From the NCBI RefSeq assembly GCF_028372415.1, contig NC_092878.1, forward strand, positions 136,166,750 through 136,230,749: 64,000 nt of DNA, written 5' to 3'. Below, piece after piece: positions 22,011 through 33,310 of the stretch (positions are counted from its first letter, which is position 1; the number at the start of each line of letters is the position of its first letter). The notes beneath the pieces are model-generated. The model did no database searches. It worked only from the letters and a program-made list of their open reading frames with translations, and was not told the DNA's origin. The position numbers and the translations under genes were made by a program. The stretch is from Notamacropus eugenii (taxonomy: Eukaryota; Chordata; Mammalia; Diprotodontia; Macropodidae).

Positions 22011-22864
22011 TTTTTTTAATGCGCTGTACCCAAGAAAATACACAAGGGGACACAAATGAATACAGTTGTTTCATTCTGTTAAAATAGATTTGCAATTTTT
22101 AAAAAAGGGTAATTCTAATGTTACTAGCAGACAAATATTGAAAGTGCCTGATTAGCTATTCCATCATTAGGAACAATTTCATCCTCTATATTGGCAGTAA
22201 TTATAGTAAACCAGGGTAAACTTGCAGATCATGTCTCTATCATCACCTCTCTGAGTGTTGCTCTATGGATCCAAATTAATTTATGCCTCAAGCTTAAGTG
22301 ATTATTCAGCAAATGTGCTAATTTTTTATTGCTGTGTATGCCAAAATCTGCCATTTCTTATTAGGATTCCCATGACACTTTTTACATGTTTTGAGTTAGT
22401 CAGCAAATATAACTAAGTAACATCCAAACCAGATTTAACTCTCCACCGTGGGCAAAGCTGTCATCGTGTTATACCCACTGTATCAAAACTTCTGTATCAA
22501 GGCATGTAGGGGGGCAGGACAGCAGTGGGGTGATGAGGGGGACACTTCAGTATTCCAAGAATTCTACAATTCTTGTGACCCAAACATGACTCACCCTTCC
22601 ACCAACCAGTGAAAAGACCCACAGAAAATTCAGACTGGTCCTAGGATAACAGACAGTTATCATTAGACCCATCCTTAAAGTTTCCACTAAAGTTCAAATG
22701 CCTTACTGGGCTGTGTTGGTGAACCTGGACTGTCAAAGATTCTGCCACCAACAAAACAATTTCCTGCCCTCAAAGGAAGTTACAGTCTACTTGAAGAGAC
22801 AGAATATACATAGAAAAGAGCCTAGGACTATTCATTGTCAGCTCCTCACCTTATTCACCCTAAC

Positions 22865-23400
22865 CAGATGCTAAGTCTTGTTGATTCTTCCTCCTCAACA
22901 TCTCCGGAATCTAGACCCTTTCCCCCACGCACATCACAACTATCCCAACTTAGGCACCTATGATGGACTGTTCCATTTACCTTCTAACTGGTCACCCTCT
23001 CTCCAGCCTCTCCATCTCTCAACAGTTTGTCATACAACAGTCAAATGGCTATTTCTACAGCATAGGTCCAACTCAGTCACTCACTCTCTTATTCAAGTTG
23101 TCCCTCTTGTATCTAGGATAAAATATAAACTCTGCTGTTTGGCACTGAAGATCCTACAAAGTCTGACTCCAACCTATCTTTCTAATATATTCATATTCTC
23201 TCCATCTGTCTGTCTCTCTCCCTCCCCCCACTTTCTCTCCCTCTCCTCCCTCTCTCTCTCTTGCTCTCTCTCTCTCCATCCATCCACTTGCCTCCCATCT
23301 CTGTGCTTTCACATAGTATGCCTCTACACCTGTCTTCTTGACTATGGTCTTTGCCACCCCTTACTCCCTTAAAGGCTCAGCTCTCCTACAAGACACCTAA
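22865..23400 (+). repeat. L2/CR1-clade LINE 3' region, left part
   Basis: The order of blocks matches the marsupial L2-like consensus: GGTCACCCTCTCTCCAGCC, AGGTCCAACTCAGTCACTC, TAGGATAAAATATAAACTC, CTGACTCCAACCTATC, CTCTGTGCTTTCACATAG and AAAGGCTCAGCTC. A TCTC simple tract sits inside at about 23205-23280. The LINE continues after a SINE, at 23630-23755. Confidence 0.8.
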
Positions 23401-23412
23401 ACTGATTTCTGA

Positions 23413-23625
23413 TTCAAAGCAGCAAGCTAAGCATGGTGGATACTACACCTGGAATCAGGAAGACCTGAGTTCAAATCTGGCCCCAGGACTTACTAGTTGT
23501 GTGACCCTGGGCAAGTCACTTTGCCTCTGTCTACCTCAGTTGCCTCATCTATAAAATGGGGGAAATAATCCCATCTAGGGTTATTGTGTGGACAAAATGA
23601 GATGTTTTTAAAGTTCTATATTTCC
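23413..23625 (+). repeat. CORE-SINE nested in the L2
   Basis: GCATGGTGGATACTACACC, GGAAGACCTGAGTTCAAATC, TGTGTGACCCTGGGCAAGTC and ATCTATAAAATGGGGG identify the SINE. The L2 reads on either side, so the SINE is the later arrival. Confidence 0.85.
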
Positions 23626-23629
23626 CTCA

Positions 23630-23755
23630 AGTTAAATATAAGATCCTTGTGGGCAAGGGTCATTTGGTCAAGGGCCTTTGTATCCCCAGTGCTTAGTAGG
23701 ATGCCTGGCACATAGTAAGCACCTGAAAAATACTTTTTGAATTGAAGTGAACCAA
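23630..23755 (+). repeat. L2/CR1-clade LINE 3' end, right part
   Basis: GATCCTTGTGGGCAAGGG, TTGTATCCCCAGTGCTTAG and GCCTGGCACATAGTAAGC are the canonical last ~100 bases of L2. They complete the element begun at 22865. Confidence 0.85.
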
Positions 23756-24596
23756 ATTATTGCACAAAACATCAAGTGCCAAATGACATATAAACAAAGC
23801 ATCTGTGCTAAGAAAATGCCCAGGTTCTCTGCTGTTATTTTTATGAGGTAGCACTAAGCTTGTCTTTATTCTATTTTTTTTCCTTCCTCTAAGCAGCTCA
23901 AAGTTGGTACATCTGATCTAGATTATTGAAGATACCACCACCCCCAAAAAAATCTGAATTGTCAGGGAGAGGAACATATATTCTAGTTTCTCTTGCTTAC
24001 ATGAAAGAGGAGTTCCTAAAAGATATGTAAACTGAATTGCATTTTAGAAGGAGATGCTTACAGCAGCCCTACCAGGAATCATTTTAAAAATTCCATGTAT
24101 AATATGAATAAATTGCCAACCTGACAGTTCTATTTGTATGGATTTTCATTCTACTGAGTTTTCTTAAATCAGGTTTTTAAAATACCAGCATTGGCAGTAA
24201 GTAGCAGTATAAAGCAACGTCTTCTAAAGATGAGAGTTAAATCATAAATCATATAAAAATGACTATCTTCCAACTACTTCCTGAGACCTCCTATCTCTAA
24301 CTTGAAAGAATGAAATCAGAAATGACTAGATGAGCAGTCTCCTACTAGCTCTGTCTGGGTATGCTCCCTTGTAACATTGTCCAAAGGATCAATGGAGAAG
24401 AGCTGTGTTCAAATCCTCTCTGACACTAACTGGTCGTGTAAGCATGGGCAGGTCCCTTGACTTCCTAGCACCCCAACAAATTAAGTCTAGAAGTTCCTGA
24501 AGAATTATGTAACTGGGCCAGTGTAGGGCATTTCCACCTGATGCTTCGTAACAATTCAACAGGAGGTCCGCCCCTGGCAAACGAGGTCTTACTTAC

Positions 24597-24713
24597 CTGA
24601 AGCAATGCAATGCCTATGAAAATACCAGCCACTATGGTTAAGTTGTCTTGTAACCACTTCTCAAACTGGGGCACACAGCCTTTTGTGTAGATTACAATCT
24701 GTTGATCAACCTC
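24597..24713 (-). CDS. TSPAN5: TSPAN5 exon 7 (residues 209-247)
   Basis: Thirty-nine codons in phase 0, from a TGTGAAG acceptor to a CAG|GTAAGT donor. The peptide starts EVDQQIVIYTKGCVPQFEKW and ends AGIFIGIALLQ. It includes the eighth cysteine of the large extracellular loop (KGC), the junctional sequon NLT and most of transmembrane helix 4. It appears the same as human TSPAN5 as I recall it. The intron separating it from exon 6 is only 115 bases. Confidence 0.97.
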
Positions 24714-24828
24714 CTTCACAAAAGATGAGGAAAGAAGAATGTCATAGATACTCTTATGGTTCCAATATCCAGTTGTTTAAAAAACAAAGTCTTTGTGCTA
24801 GGCAGGAGCAACAAGAAATTCTACTTAC

Positions 24829-24876
24829 TGGTTTTTGCCTGGCATCATATCCACATTGAGTGTTGATGACATCTTC
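24829..24876 (-). CDS. TSPAN5: TSPAN5 exon 6 (residues 193-208)
   Basis: A 48-base micro-sized exon in phase 0 encoding EDVINTQCGYDARQKP. The acceptor is CCCATCAG and the donor is CCA|GTAAGTAG. It supplies the seventh cysteine of the large extracellular loop. It lies 115 bases upstream (in gene sense) of exon 7, so the two are likely recognised as a close pair by the splicing machinery. Confidence 0.97.
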
Positions 24877-25874
24877 CTGATGGGAAAAGGAAACAGAGAA
24901 GTTTCTCCTTGTCACAGGGACACCACCAAACAGAAGCACTGGTTGTATTTTAGGAAAAGATCTAGCTAGGAGTCTCGTTAGGATCATATAAGATTAGAGC
25001 CAGAAGGGAAAACCATTCCATTGGCCCTACAAGCTATCTACATGCTGGTTTATTTTTTTCCATAAGGGAAGATTAAAAAGTGCCACTCACCTAGGGATCT
25101 GCTAAAGATTTAAGAGATTTATCTCGTAAACATTTAGCAAATGGTGTTTTGATGTCTGGGATACATATTTCTATTTAATTTGCATTATTAACTTTTTCTC
25201 CATCACTTTCATAAACCATCAAATTAAGCCATCCATCAAAATGTATAGCTATTTCTCAGGTGTAAATGCACATACTGATTATTTAACAATCAGGTCTGCC
25301 AGCACACCCCTGCTCTCACCTCATCATCACCAGCACTACCAAGGTGAGACTTGGGGGCAGGGGGTGTAAAAGGACAGATGAGGAAGAACTAGGAGCAATA
25401 AGTGGAACCTGTAAAAAAAGTCATTTTGTACTCAATTTCAGAAAAATCCCCTAAATAATTTGAACTGCTCTAAAGGAGGATGGGCCGCCCCTGGAAAAGG
25501 TGGGTCTCCCTTATTTAGAAGGGTAAAGCTTAAGCCAGGTGATCACTTATTACTTTATATCGTATCAGGGCCTCTGACTCAGGTATCAGTTGGACGGTAG
25601 CACCTTCTGACTCTAAAATGTTGTAATTCTGTGAATTCATCAAGGCAAGGGATGAAAGCCCATAGGAAACAGGGAAAGGGTATCACAGCAACAAGCACCC
25701 TGGCCATATGTGGTCACATCGGACATCAGGGGACAAAAGATAAACCTTGTGACAACGAGAAAACTGCATGATATGGCACAGTGAGCCCAGGGTCCGAAAC
25801 CTCTAATGAGAAGAGAGTCTCATAAGAGAATCTTATCATATATTTATAGAATGAAAATTGGCATTCTCTTAGGC

Positions 25875-26076
25875 CAGGAGTGGGGACCCTGTGGCCTCAA
25901 GGCTACATGTGGCCCTCCAGGTCCTCAAGCGCGGCCCTTTGACTGAACTCTAAGTTCACAGAACAAATCCCCTTAATAAAAGGATGTGTTCTAGAAAACT
26001 TGGACCCAGGCAAAAGTTGCACCCGAGGACCTAGAGGATCACATGAGGCTTGGAGGACAAAGGTTCCCCACCCCTG
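25875..26076. mobile_element. hAT-type MITE, palindromic ('CAGGGGTGGGG' family)
   Basis: The ends are inverted copies: CAGGAGTGGGGACC on the left and TTCCCCACCCCTG on the right. The inner arms (GCCCTCCAGGTCCTCAAG and its complement) also pair. Flanking 8-mers TCTTAGGC and CATTAGGC agree at six of eight sites, as expected for an aged hAT target duplication. It has no transposase. The same family occurs at 55732-55917. Confidence 0.85.
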
Positions 26077-26261
26077 CATTAGGCCCAAACTCCCCAGAAG
26101 GGTGAGCTCTCCATTTTCCACTCAACACATACAATTACTTCTCTCACCAAGTCCCCGTGTATTACTGCTTCTGTTGTCACTTTGGGGAGAAAGAACAAGA
26201 GAGAAGCAGCTGTGTCCAAAGGTAATGATGACACCAACCCGCATATACAGTTCTCAAAGTT

Positions 26262-26572
26262 CTGTGTGAGTGTGCATATGTGTGTGTATGTACGTGTGTG
26301 TGTGTGTGGATGTGCGTGTGTGCTTGTGAGTGGATGTGCGTATGTGTGTGTGAGTGGATGTGCATGTGTGTGTGCATGTGTGTGTGAATGGATGTGCATG
26401 CATGTGTGTATGTGTACATGTGTGTGAGTAGATGTGCGTGTGTATATGTATGTATGTGTGTGTGAGTGGATGTGAGTGTATGTACATATGTCTGTGTGAG
26501 TGGATGTGTGTGGGCGTGTATGTGTATGTACGTATGTGTGTGTGAGTGGATGTGCATGTGTGTGTGTGTACT
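26262..26572. repeat. GT-rich minisatellite with GTGAGTGGATGTG anchors
   Basis: About 310 bases of almost pure TG/TA dinucleotides on the + strand. They are punctuated seven or more times by GTGAGTGGATGTGC or close variants every ~25-45 bases. The His/Thr-rich minus-strand frames here are low-complexity artefacts. Confidence 0.92.
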
Positions 26573-26576
26573 CAAT

Positions 26577-26766
26577 GGAACCTCACAACAACCCTGGGAC
26601 ACAGGTGCTATTATTATCCCTATTTTACAGATGAGGAAATGAGACTGAGAGAGGTGAAGTGATTTGCCCAGGGTCACATAGCTAATATATGTCTAAGGTA
26701 GAATTTGAACTCAGGTCTTTCTGACTCCAAGTCCTGTGCTCTACTCATTGTGCCACCTGATTGCCT
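26577..26766 (-). repeat. MIR, near full length
   Basis: CCTCACAACAACCCTGGGAC, TTTACAGATGAGGAAATGAG, GGTGAAGTGATTTGCCC and TTGAACTCAGGTC give a well-preserved antisense MIR. Confidence 0.9.
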
Positions 26767-26794
26767 ATAAGTATACACTGTAAGTGAAGCACAA

Positions 26795-27080
26795 AGAGGC
26801 CATCCATCCCCATATGAAGCCTTCCTTGATCCCTCAAAATGGATGTGATTTCACCTTCCTTCAAATCCTCACAGCACTTTTGATTCCCTCTCCCAGCATC
26901 CAGTACATTCTGCCATGCATTCCAGTTATCTGTGTACTCATCCCCTCCCTCTACACTAAGCTGTAAGTTCTTTGAGGGCAGAGACACATCTGATTCCTCT
27001 TTGTATCCTCCACAGACCAAGGATGCTTCAATGCATGTAGTAGGTGCTCAATGAGTATTTACTGAGTTGAACTGAACTGA
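26795..27080 (+). repeat. L2 LINE 3' end
   Basis: GAAGCCTTCCTTGATCCC, TCACAGCACTTTTGATTCC, CTGTAAGTTCTTTGAGGGC, TTTGTATCCTCC and GTAGGTGCTCAATGAGTATT are the L2 3' end in order. Confidence 0.85.
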
Positions 27081-27215
27081 AGAACCAGGGGGATGAGGAG
27101 AGCTTTGCTTTCAAGGAGGAGAGGAATGAGAGACCCAAGCCAGAGGAGACTTGTGAATCTCTCAACCCCTTACCCCACTCCCTTTGGGTGAGGTAGACGT
27201 TGCTCATTCACTTAC

Positions 27216-27341
27216 TGCAGGATCTTTCGTGCAGCATGAGAACGGTACTCCACATCGTTCTCGACTTGCGTTGGAATCTGTGCAATTGAAGTAAATATTT
27301 AGGTTCCAGTCATCCGCTCCAAAAGCCCCACAGCACTGCCA
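27216..27341 (-). CDS. TSPAN5: TSPAN5 exon 5 (residues 151-192)
   Basis: Forty-two codons in phase 0 between CACTCCAG and GTAAGT. The peptide runs from WQCCGAFGADDWNLNIYF through NCTDSNASRERCGVPFSCC to TKDPA. It contains the tetraspanin CCG signature, six of the eight loop cysteines and two N-glycosylation sequons (NCT, NAS). Eight loop cysteines in total place it in the TspanC8 group, whose members bind ADAM10 and guide its exit from the ER and substrate choice. The peptide matches human TSPAN5 as I recall it. Confidence 0.97.
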
Positions 27342-29096
27342 CTGGAGTGAAGAGGACAAAATTAGAACCTCTTGGCTCATTGATGACCACTCTGCTTGTA
27401 TTCATCTCCACCGAGACAACACAGCTGCCGACACCCCTGCTCTTCAGAATGCCCTTGGAAGCCAAATGGAACCTAAACAGTCCATCCAAAAGCCTCCAAT
27501 GGAATTCAAGAGTCTGCTTATAAAATTAATTTACTGGTTTACAATTGCTAAAGAAAGATGGATAGTGACATCACAGCTAAGAAGGAACCAGGAAGTCCAT
27601 TTCTAACAGGCTTGGTTAGAGCAGTTTGAAATGGAGCTGTGGCTGTTGGGTGTGGAAGGGAGGGACCCTGTCTGGCCCACAGCCTCTTCACTATACAGGG
27701 AGGAGTACTGCCCACACCCTTCAGTGGGGCCAACAGGAAATTTGATAGCTCTAGGTTTTCAGGGCCAGAGATGCCTGGGAGCATCAGTTCCACATGGCTC
27801 TAATGGCCTGGTTGGGAAAAAAGCAAAAACAAGCCAGACATGTAGAATGTAATTCTCAGCTAATGCAAACGTTTCAGAGGTGTGTGGGTCATGCCAAGTC
27901 AACCATACTCGATCACTAGGAAGAGTTCTTCTGGATAATGCAAATCAGCACAAATCACAGAGGTGACAGATCTCCACCATATCAGTCATGCAGTCCAGCT
28001 ACAAATAATGCTTACTTTAAGTTGGAAGGCTAAAAGCAACTTTAGAATCTGATGAGGGGAAAGAAAGAGGGCTTCAGTCCACAACTAAGACTTGGCCAAT
28101 CATAGAGATGTTATGGCAGATACTACTGACAATAATGGAGCTTGAAAGGACATTCCAGGTCCAGTTAGCCAACCCTGTCCACTGTATGAGAGCAGGGAAG
28201 GAAGAGAGGAAGCATTTATGTAGTACCTACTGTACACTAGACATTATGCTAAGCACTTTTTACAAATATTATCACATTTGGTGAGGTAATAGAGACCCAG
28301 AAGAGGACATAATGGCCACAACAGGGGAACCTGAGTCCCTCCTCACTACAGTATGGTGTCTACCCAAGACTTTATTCAATAAATAAGTGAATGGACACTA
28401 GTCTATGACCCATGATCAAATGTTTCAGATGGTTTATATAGAGGGAGATCTAGTCAAAGGTCAACAAATTTTTCATTACATGTAAGTCATCACTGTATTG
28501 CAAGATAATATCTCATATGCATTTCTCTTTTAGCTAAGTCTCATAACATCCCTATTTTAGATAGGGCCTCATTTTACAGACAAAATAATAAAAGACATAA
28601 AAAGGCTAAAGTGACCTGCCAAAATCTCTTGCATGTCTAGTTACAGACATAGCAAAAAGGTAGAGACCAGGATTTGAAACCAGGTCCTCTGACTTCAAAG
28701 TCAGGATGCTTTCACAATTATATAACAGCCTAATTATGGAAGGAGGCACAGGGGAAGCAGGTGCCAAAAACAAGTTATCTTTAGATACCAGGTGGGACTT
28801 TAAAAATACAAGCAGCTGATTGTTGTTCACTGCTAATGGGAAAAGACCAGCTAGCACTGCAGGCACACCTCCATACAGCTTCCCTCCCGCTTCCTCTTCA
28901 CATCAAACCAAAAAGCATCTGACACAGAATTCAACCTGAGAAAGAGAAGGGCCAAGTGGGAGAACCCAAAGAACTCCAGGCCATTGAAGGGATGTCTTAG
29001 TCAGCCAACACAAAAAGCAGGGAGGGGAAAGCAGTGAAGTAGCAACATCCATTCAAACAGGTGCTTGGGCTGAAAAGAAACAGGACTCCAACTTAC
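27342..29096 (-). other. TSPAN5: TSPAN5 intron 4
   Basis: A 1.75-kb intron. MIR-like fragments are visible at about 28205-28330 (GTAGTACCTACTGTACAC) and 28555-28740 (CTCATTTTACAGAC, AAACCAGGTCCTCTGACTTC). Bases 27345-28140 are otherwise unassigned. Confidence 0.8.
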
Positions 29097-29267
29097 ATAT
29101 TCCTGGGTAAAGTCTATGAGGTTTTGTAAATCGATGTCGTCCCGGTAAGCTCTGATGTTGTTGTTTATAAAGAAATACAGCTGGTCTTTGATCCAGTCTT
29201 TGAAAACAAACGCCAGAACCCCAGCAGTGAGCTCCAGGAAGAAAATTATTCCCAGAAAGACAGAAAA
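29097..29267 (-). CDS. TSPAN5: TSPAN5 exon 4 (residues 94-150)
   Basis: Fifty-seven codons in phase 0. The acceptor is weak-looking (AAGACTTAG class, read as TTTTGTCTTAG) and the donor is TAT|GTAAGT. The peptide begins FSVFLGIIFFLELTAGVLAF, which is transmembrane helix 3. It then enters the large extracellular loop with DWIKDQLYFFINNNIRAYRD and ends in FTQEY, just before the CCG motif of exon 5. It appears identical to human as I recall it. Confidence 0.97.
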
Positions 29268-30481
29268 CTAAGACAAAAGACACACAGAAAGAAGAGTTAT
29301 GATGGCTAGTTTCACCACATTTGATTAAAAGGCTCTTCTCTCTTTTTAAATCTAGTCATTATATCAGAATGTTACTCAGTACTAAAGCAGATGATCGTCA
29401 GTCTTTGAGATTTGTTAATACAAAATTACATTTCAGCGAAGATAAAAAAAATCCCGTCATATTTTAGGTGTACTGGTGTTCCAGTCAGTAATTAACCAAA
29501 GCCCATAAACAAACAAGAATGACTCATTATACCCAAATTAAGTCCAAATGAATTTCCCATGATTGATACTTCTGCCAGGAGCTTTTAACAGTGACCAATT
29601 CCTTATCTCCAGGATGTCTTGCTGGTAGTAAAAAGAGATAGAAAGCATCCTAAAATTGAAGCTGTCCTGCCATCTGGAATGGTGGTCAGGATTCCATATT
29701 CATTTAGAGGATTCAGAGGTACTTTTAATCCTCCCTCTGCACCTGCTGCACAGGGTGAAATAGCAGGTGGGTTCATTTGAGGAGAATGACGCAGCCTGAG
29801 AGGTGGTGAGGGGGAGCATGGCATTAAAATAATCTTCCCTCATTAGAAAGAGCAAAGTGAGACAAAACGCCTTCCACCCCTTCTGGCCACCTGAGGAGCA
29901 CCGGCTCCTTTGCTGGTCCCCTTTAGGGACAGTGTTGTCCTTGGCCACATTTCTAACAGCTTTTTCCAAAACAGAATCATTACTAAATTCTAAAGTCAGA
30001 AGGGGCCTTTGTAAAGTAAAAGTAAATATCTTGTATATTTTGACCATAGGTTCTGTAGGAGAGGAGGTTCAAAACTAGGGACGTAGTGGAAAATTGGCAT
30101 GACTTCCTTGAGAAAATTCCAAAGGTGTGTGGTACATCTTGTACTAAACCACTCAACTCTTTCCTTTAGGCCTCTTACCCACCTATCCCTCTTCTCTAAG
30201 CAGGTCTGATGCTATTAAAACAGGAAATGGGAATTGGAACATAATTATACAGGTCAAGAATTCTACCAACAACAGGGACAGACAAATGCAGGTGAGGTCT
30301 TGACCACTGAACCCTCAAAAAACTGGCAGGCTTGGAAAAGTCACATTAAAGAGACATAAATAATGCAGCGAGCAGGGCCAGCAAAGATGTGGTATGGAGA
30401 GAGAATCATCCAGTTACTCCGTAAAATGGACGAAGGGGGAAGTGTGTGATAAATATGGTAACTCTTCATGTGAATAGTGGT

Positions 30482-30679
30482 CAGGGGTTCTTAACCTAGG
30501 GCCTCCTGGGTTTGTAGACAAATTTCAGGAGCTCTATGATGAATTGGGACAAAATGGCATCTTTATTTTCACAAGACTCTAACTTCCATTATTTAAAAAT
30601 ATTACATGGAGAAGTGATCCATAGAGTTGACCTGACTGCCAAAGAGGCCCATGACACACAAAAAGAATAAGAACGCTTG
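30482..30679 (+). mobile_element. hAT-type MITE ('GGGGTTCTTAACC' terminal family)
   Basis: It starts CAGGGGTTCTTAACCTAGGG and ends with AATAAGAACGCTTG, a decayed inverted copy. GACCTGACTGCCAAAGAGG and CCCATGACACAC are characteristic inner blocks. Same family as 3359-3532. Confidence 0.8.
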
Positions 30680-31844
30680 ACTTAGGTGGATGCTACGCCC
30701 ATTTGGTATCAGTCTCTACCCAACTATATTTCATATGTCATAAGTCATAGCACCCTCAGATCTAAAAAAGAACAGCCCAGAACTGCAGATCCAGCAACAC
30801 CTTCTAAAGACTCATCCCTAGTCCAGGTTCCTAGACTATATTGTCTGGATTCCTAAGAGTAGAGCTTTAGAGATTCAGGTGCCTGGAAATACCATGACTG
30901 CCTGAGTCAATGGGCAGAAAATGCCAATAGATCTACTTATTGGTGGCTTGAGTTCTTTCAAATCATTATACATCTCAATGTAATATAAAGATATCTTAGC
31001 TCCTACAGCATTAATGGTTACCTGAAAATTTACCCCAAGGTAACATCCCCAACCTTGGGCACGAAAAACTATTTTTGATTAATTGATTTCTTTTTAGTTT
31101 GATTATAGGATCAAAATTCCTTCTTTAGGAAGAACTAGCCCTAAACTAAGCCAGACTAATATAGATAGTCTCTTAAGTCTAAGTTACCTAAAGATTTAGT
31201 GAACAGATGAATGGAGAAGACTTTATCATTCAGTAGCAGACAATTTAGAAGAATAAGATTATAAGGTTTATCAAAAGGCTAAATTTCCCTTTCTAGCAGA
31301 AAAGGGATTGACCAGAGGCTAAGTTCCTCCTCCTGGAAGCTGGAGAAAGGTTACCCAGAGGTTGTTATTTTTTTCCAGTTTTAGTGGTTAAACCCTTTTT
31401 TTTGAGCTAGGGTCTAAGTTCAATAATGGACTCTGCTAAGGAAGCTGAGGGGGATGGGAGACATGGATCACTAACCAATGACCACAAGTTCTTCTTTCCC
31501 ATTTCACTTTCTGGTTACAAAAGTACCACCTGGAAGAAAGGATGTCTGACATAGGATTAAGAAAGTCTGGGAGAAGCTAATTAGCCAGGTGACCTGCCTT
31601 GTTCAATTGAGTTCTGTTCAAAACAAATTTTTGTCATTTTTTCCAATTCCTTTTTTTTGTTTTCAAAACCATCTCTAAATCACTCCTGATCTCTGACCTC
31701 TGAGGAGTCAAGAGTGACCTTGATAGGCAAATGCTAGCTTTTGCAAATCAAATCACAGATGGCTCAGTAAGTTTGTCCTCAGTTTCCTTTTTATTTCAAT
31801 CAACTTTAACACAAAGTTCTCTCTGCTGTATTTATTATATCTCC

Positions 31845-31925
31845 ATTTTAAAATCTATTTTTGTCCTATTCTCAGTGCTAAGCATACTGTAGGTGCTTAA
31901 TAAATGCTTATTGATTGATTGGTCT
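31845..31925 (+). repeat. L2 3' tail
   Basis: GTGCTAAGCATACTGTAGG, GCTTAATAAATGC and a TTGATTGATT end. Confidence 0.7.
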
Positions 31926-32549
31926 ATTAAGAAGGAGTTGGACATCCTTTTCTCTTGCCTATATTTCTCACCAGTCTCTTACCAGGCTATTTCTAATCAA
32001 TAACAAAAATGTGAGATCAAAGGTTATCTTGCTCACTTAGCCACTAAATTTCATGCACCAGATTTCTCTCATTATTTTCATGACTTTTCCCCATCCTTCC
32101 ATGTTTGCTTTGTGTCCCTTTACTGTATAAAATAACCTTCTCTATCACATTTGCTACACTCATTTTTTGCCAGGAGGTTTTAGTATCCAGTAGACTGAGT
32201 ATGTTAATTTCATTTACTCTAAAACATGCACAATTAAAAGGCTCATTTTTCTGTGGGGAGAAAGGAAGGTTTAATTTTGGAATATTTTTATAATGTTAGT
32301 TTCTGGTTTCTCAGGCAACATTCATCCTCTGACAAGAATGGCTACTTGTCAATTATGTGAACCACAGATAAATTAACATTCACTCAAATAATGTAGAATT
32401 TATAATAATTTTTATATTCAAAGGTCAGAAAGGAAATCAATAAATAAAATTATCCTTTGATTTCATAATGTAGGCACGTTCAAGTGTTCAAGTCAGGGTT
32501 GCTTTTAATGAGTGGAAATAACTCCTGATTTACTCATTCTTGTATTCAT

Positions 32550-32710
32550 AGGGTCGATTTTAGAATTGGAAGAGACTCTTTTCAGAGATGACTAAAGTGA
32601 GGCCCAAAGTGGTTTGCCCAAGGTCACACAGGTGGTGATAGCTCTGAGAATGGATCCCAAAGTCCCCTGACTCCAAATCCACTGCTTTGCTCACTCTACC
32701 ACATGTGGGT
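32550..32710 (-). repeat. CR1/MIR-type repeat
   Basis: TTAGAATTGGAAGAGAC, AGTGAGGCCCAAAG, TTTGCCCAAGGTCACAC and CCCCTGACTCCAAATCC. Confidence 0.8.
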
Positions 32711-33025
32711 ATGAGAAACAAGTTGACCCTAGCTTCGGTGAGGATCCCAGTGGATTTCAGCAATGGCTCTTGTCATCCTGATTTAAATCTATGATGTTGA
32801 TGCTACCTATACAGCTGCAAGCAACACCCTTTGAAAAAATCACTGTATACAAATTCATTCATCTGTTGCTAGAATACCAAGGAATAGCATGCCAACTTAG
32901 ACATTTAAAAATACTACCTTTGAGTTGATTGCTCATCTTGGACTATGGTTACCAGGTATTTTTTTAAATTATAAAATAAAAGCAGCTTCCATAATGCTTT
33001 GCCATATTCATAGTCTCTCCTAAGG

Positions 33026-33310
33026 TAGTACTGTCAAACTCAAATAGAAACAGGGGCCATTAACCCATACATAAGAATCCCTGGAGGATGCACATTGAGT
33101 TAGAAAACTATATGTTTATCTATTTCTTTTTTATCAATACATCAACATATTAAAAGTTGTTTAAAAACTCCATTTTGGTAGATTTTTCCCCAATTATATG
33201 TAAAGATAATTTTTAGTATTCATTTTTACAAGATTTTGAGGAACTACATTTTATTTTGGTTTTGGCCATGCTTAAGAGTGTTAGAGCCTGCCATGTTTAA
33301 TGCCTATGTC
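33026..33310 (+). mobile_element. hAT-type MITE with an L1 tail inside
   Basis: It begins GTACTGTCAAACTCAAATAG, then ACAGGGGCCATTAACCC and TTAGAAAACTATATG, and resumes near GGTTTTGGCCATGC and AGAGTGTTAGAGCC. Between them about 33178-33240 carries TTTTTCCCCAATTATATG and ATTTTGAGG, the antisense end of an L1. The L1 piece is therefore younger than the MITE. Confidence 0.65.

Larger units (their letters stand above)
16825..24596 (-). other. TSPAN5: TSPAN5 intron 7, repeat-rich
   Basis: GT (at 24596-24595) to AG (at 16826-16825) on the minus strand. It holds a purine tract at 17284-17375, a 23-A run at 17625-17647, L1 pieces, a GGAA array, an L2 with a SINE inside and a MIR at 24375-24465, listed separately. 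The stretches 16861-17280, 22015-22860 and 23765-24370 show nothing I recognise. Confidence 0.85.
24877..27215 (-). other. TSPAN5: TSPAN5 intron 5
   Basis: A 2.3-kb intron bounded by GTAAGT and CAG. It contains a hAT MITE, a long GT-rich array, a MIR and an L2 3' end, described separately. Bases 25030-25870 show no recognised feature. Confidence 0.85.

Noticed and set aside
24465-24596. Extension of the exon 7 frame past its donor
   Set aside because: Residues after IALLQ do not match the tetraspanin tail, whereas exon 8 at 16759-16824 does.
26079-26677. Long His/Thr-rich frames up to 166 codons
   Set aside because: They come from the GT-rich minisatellite and an adjoining MIR.
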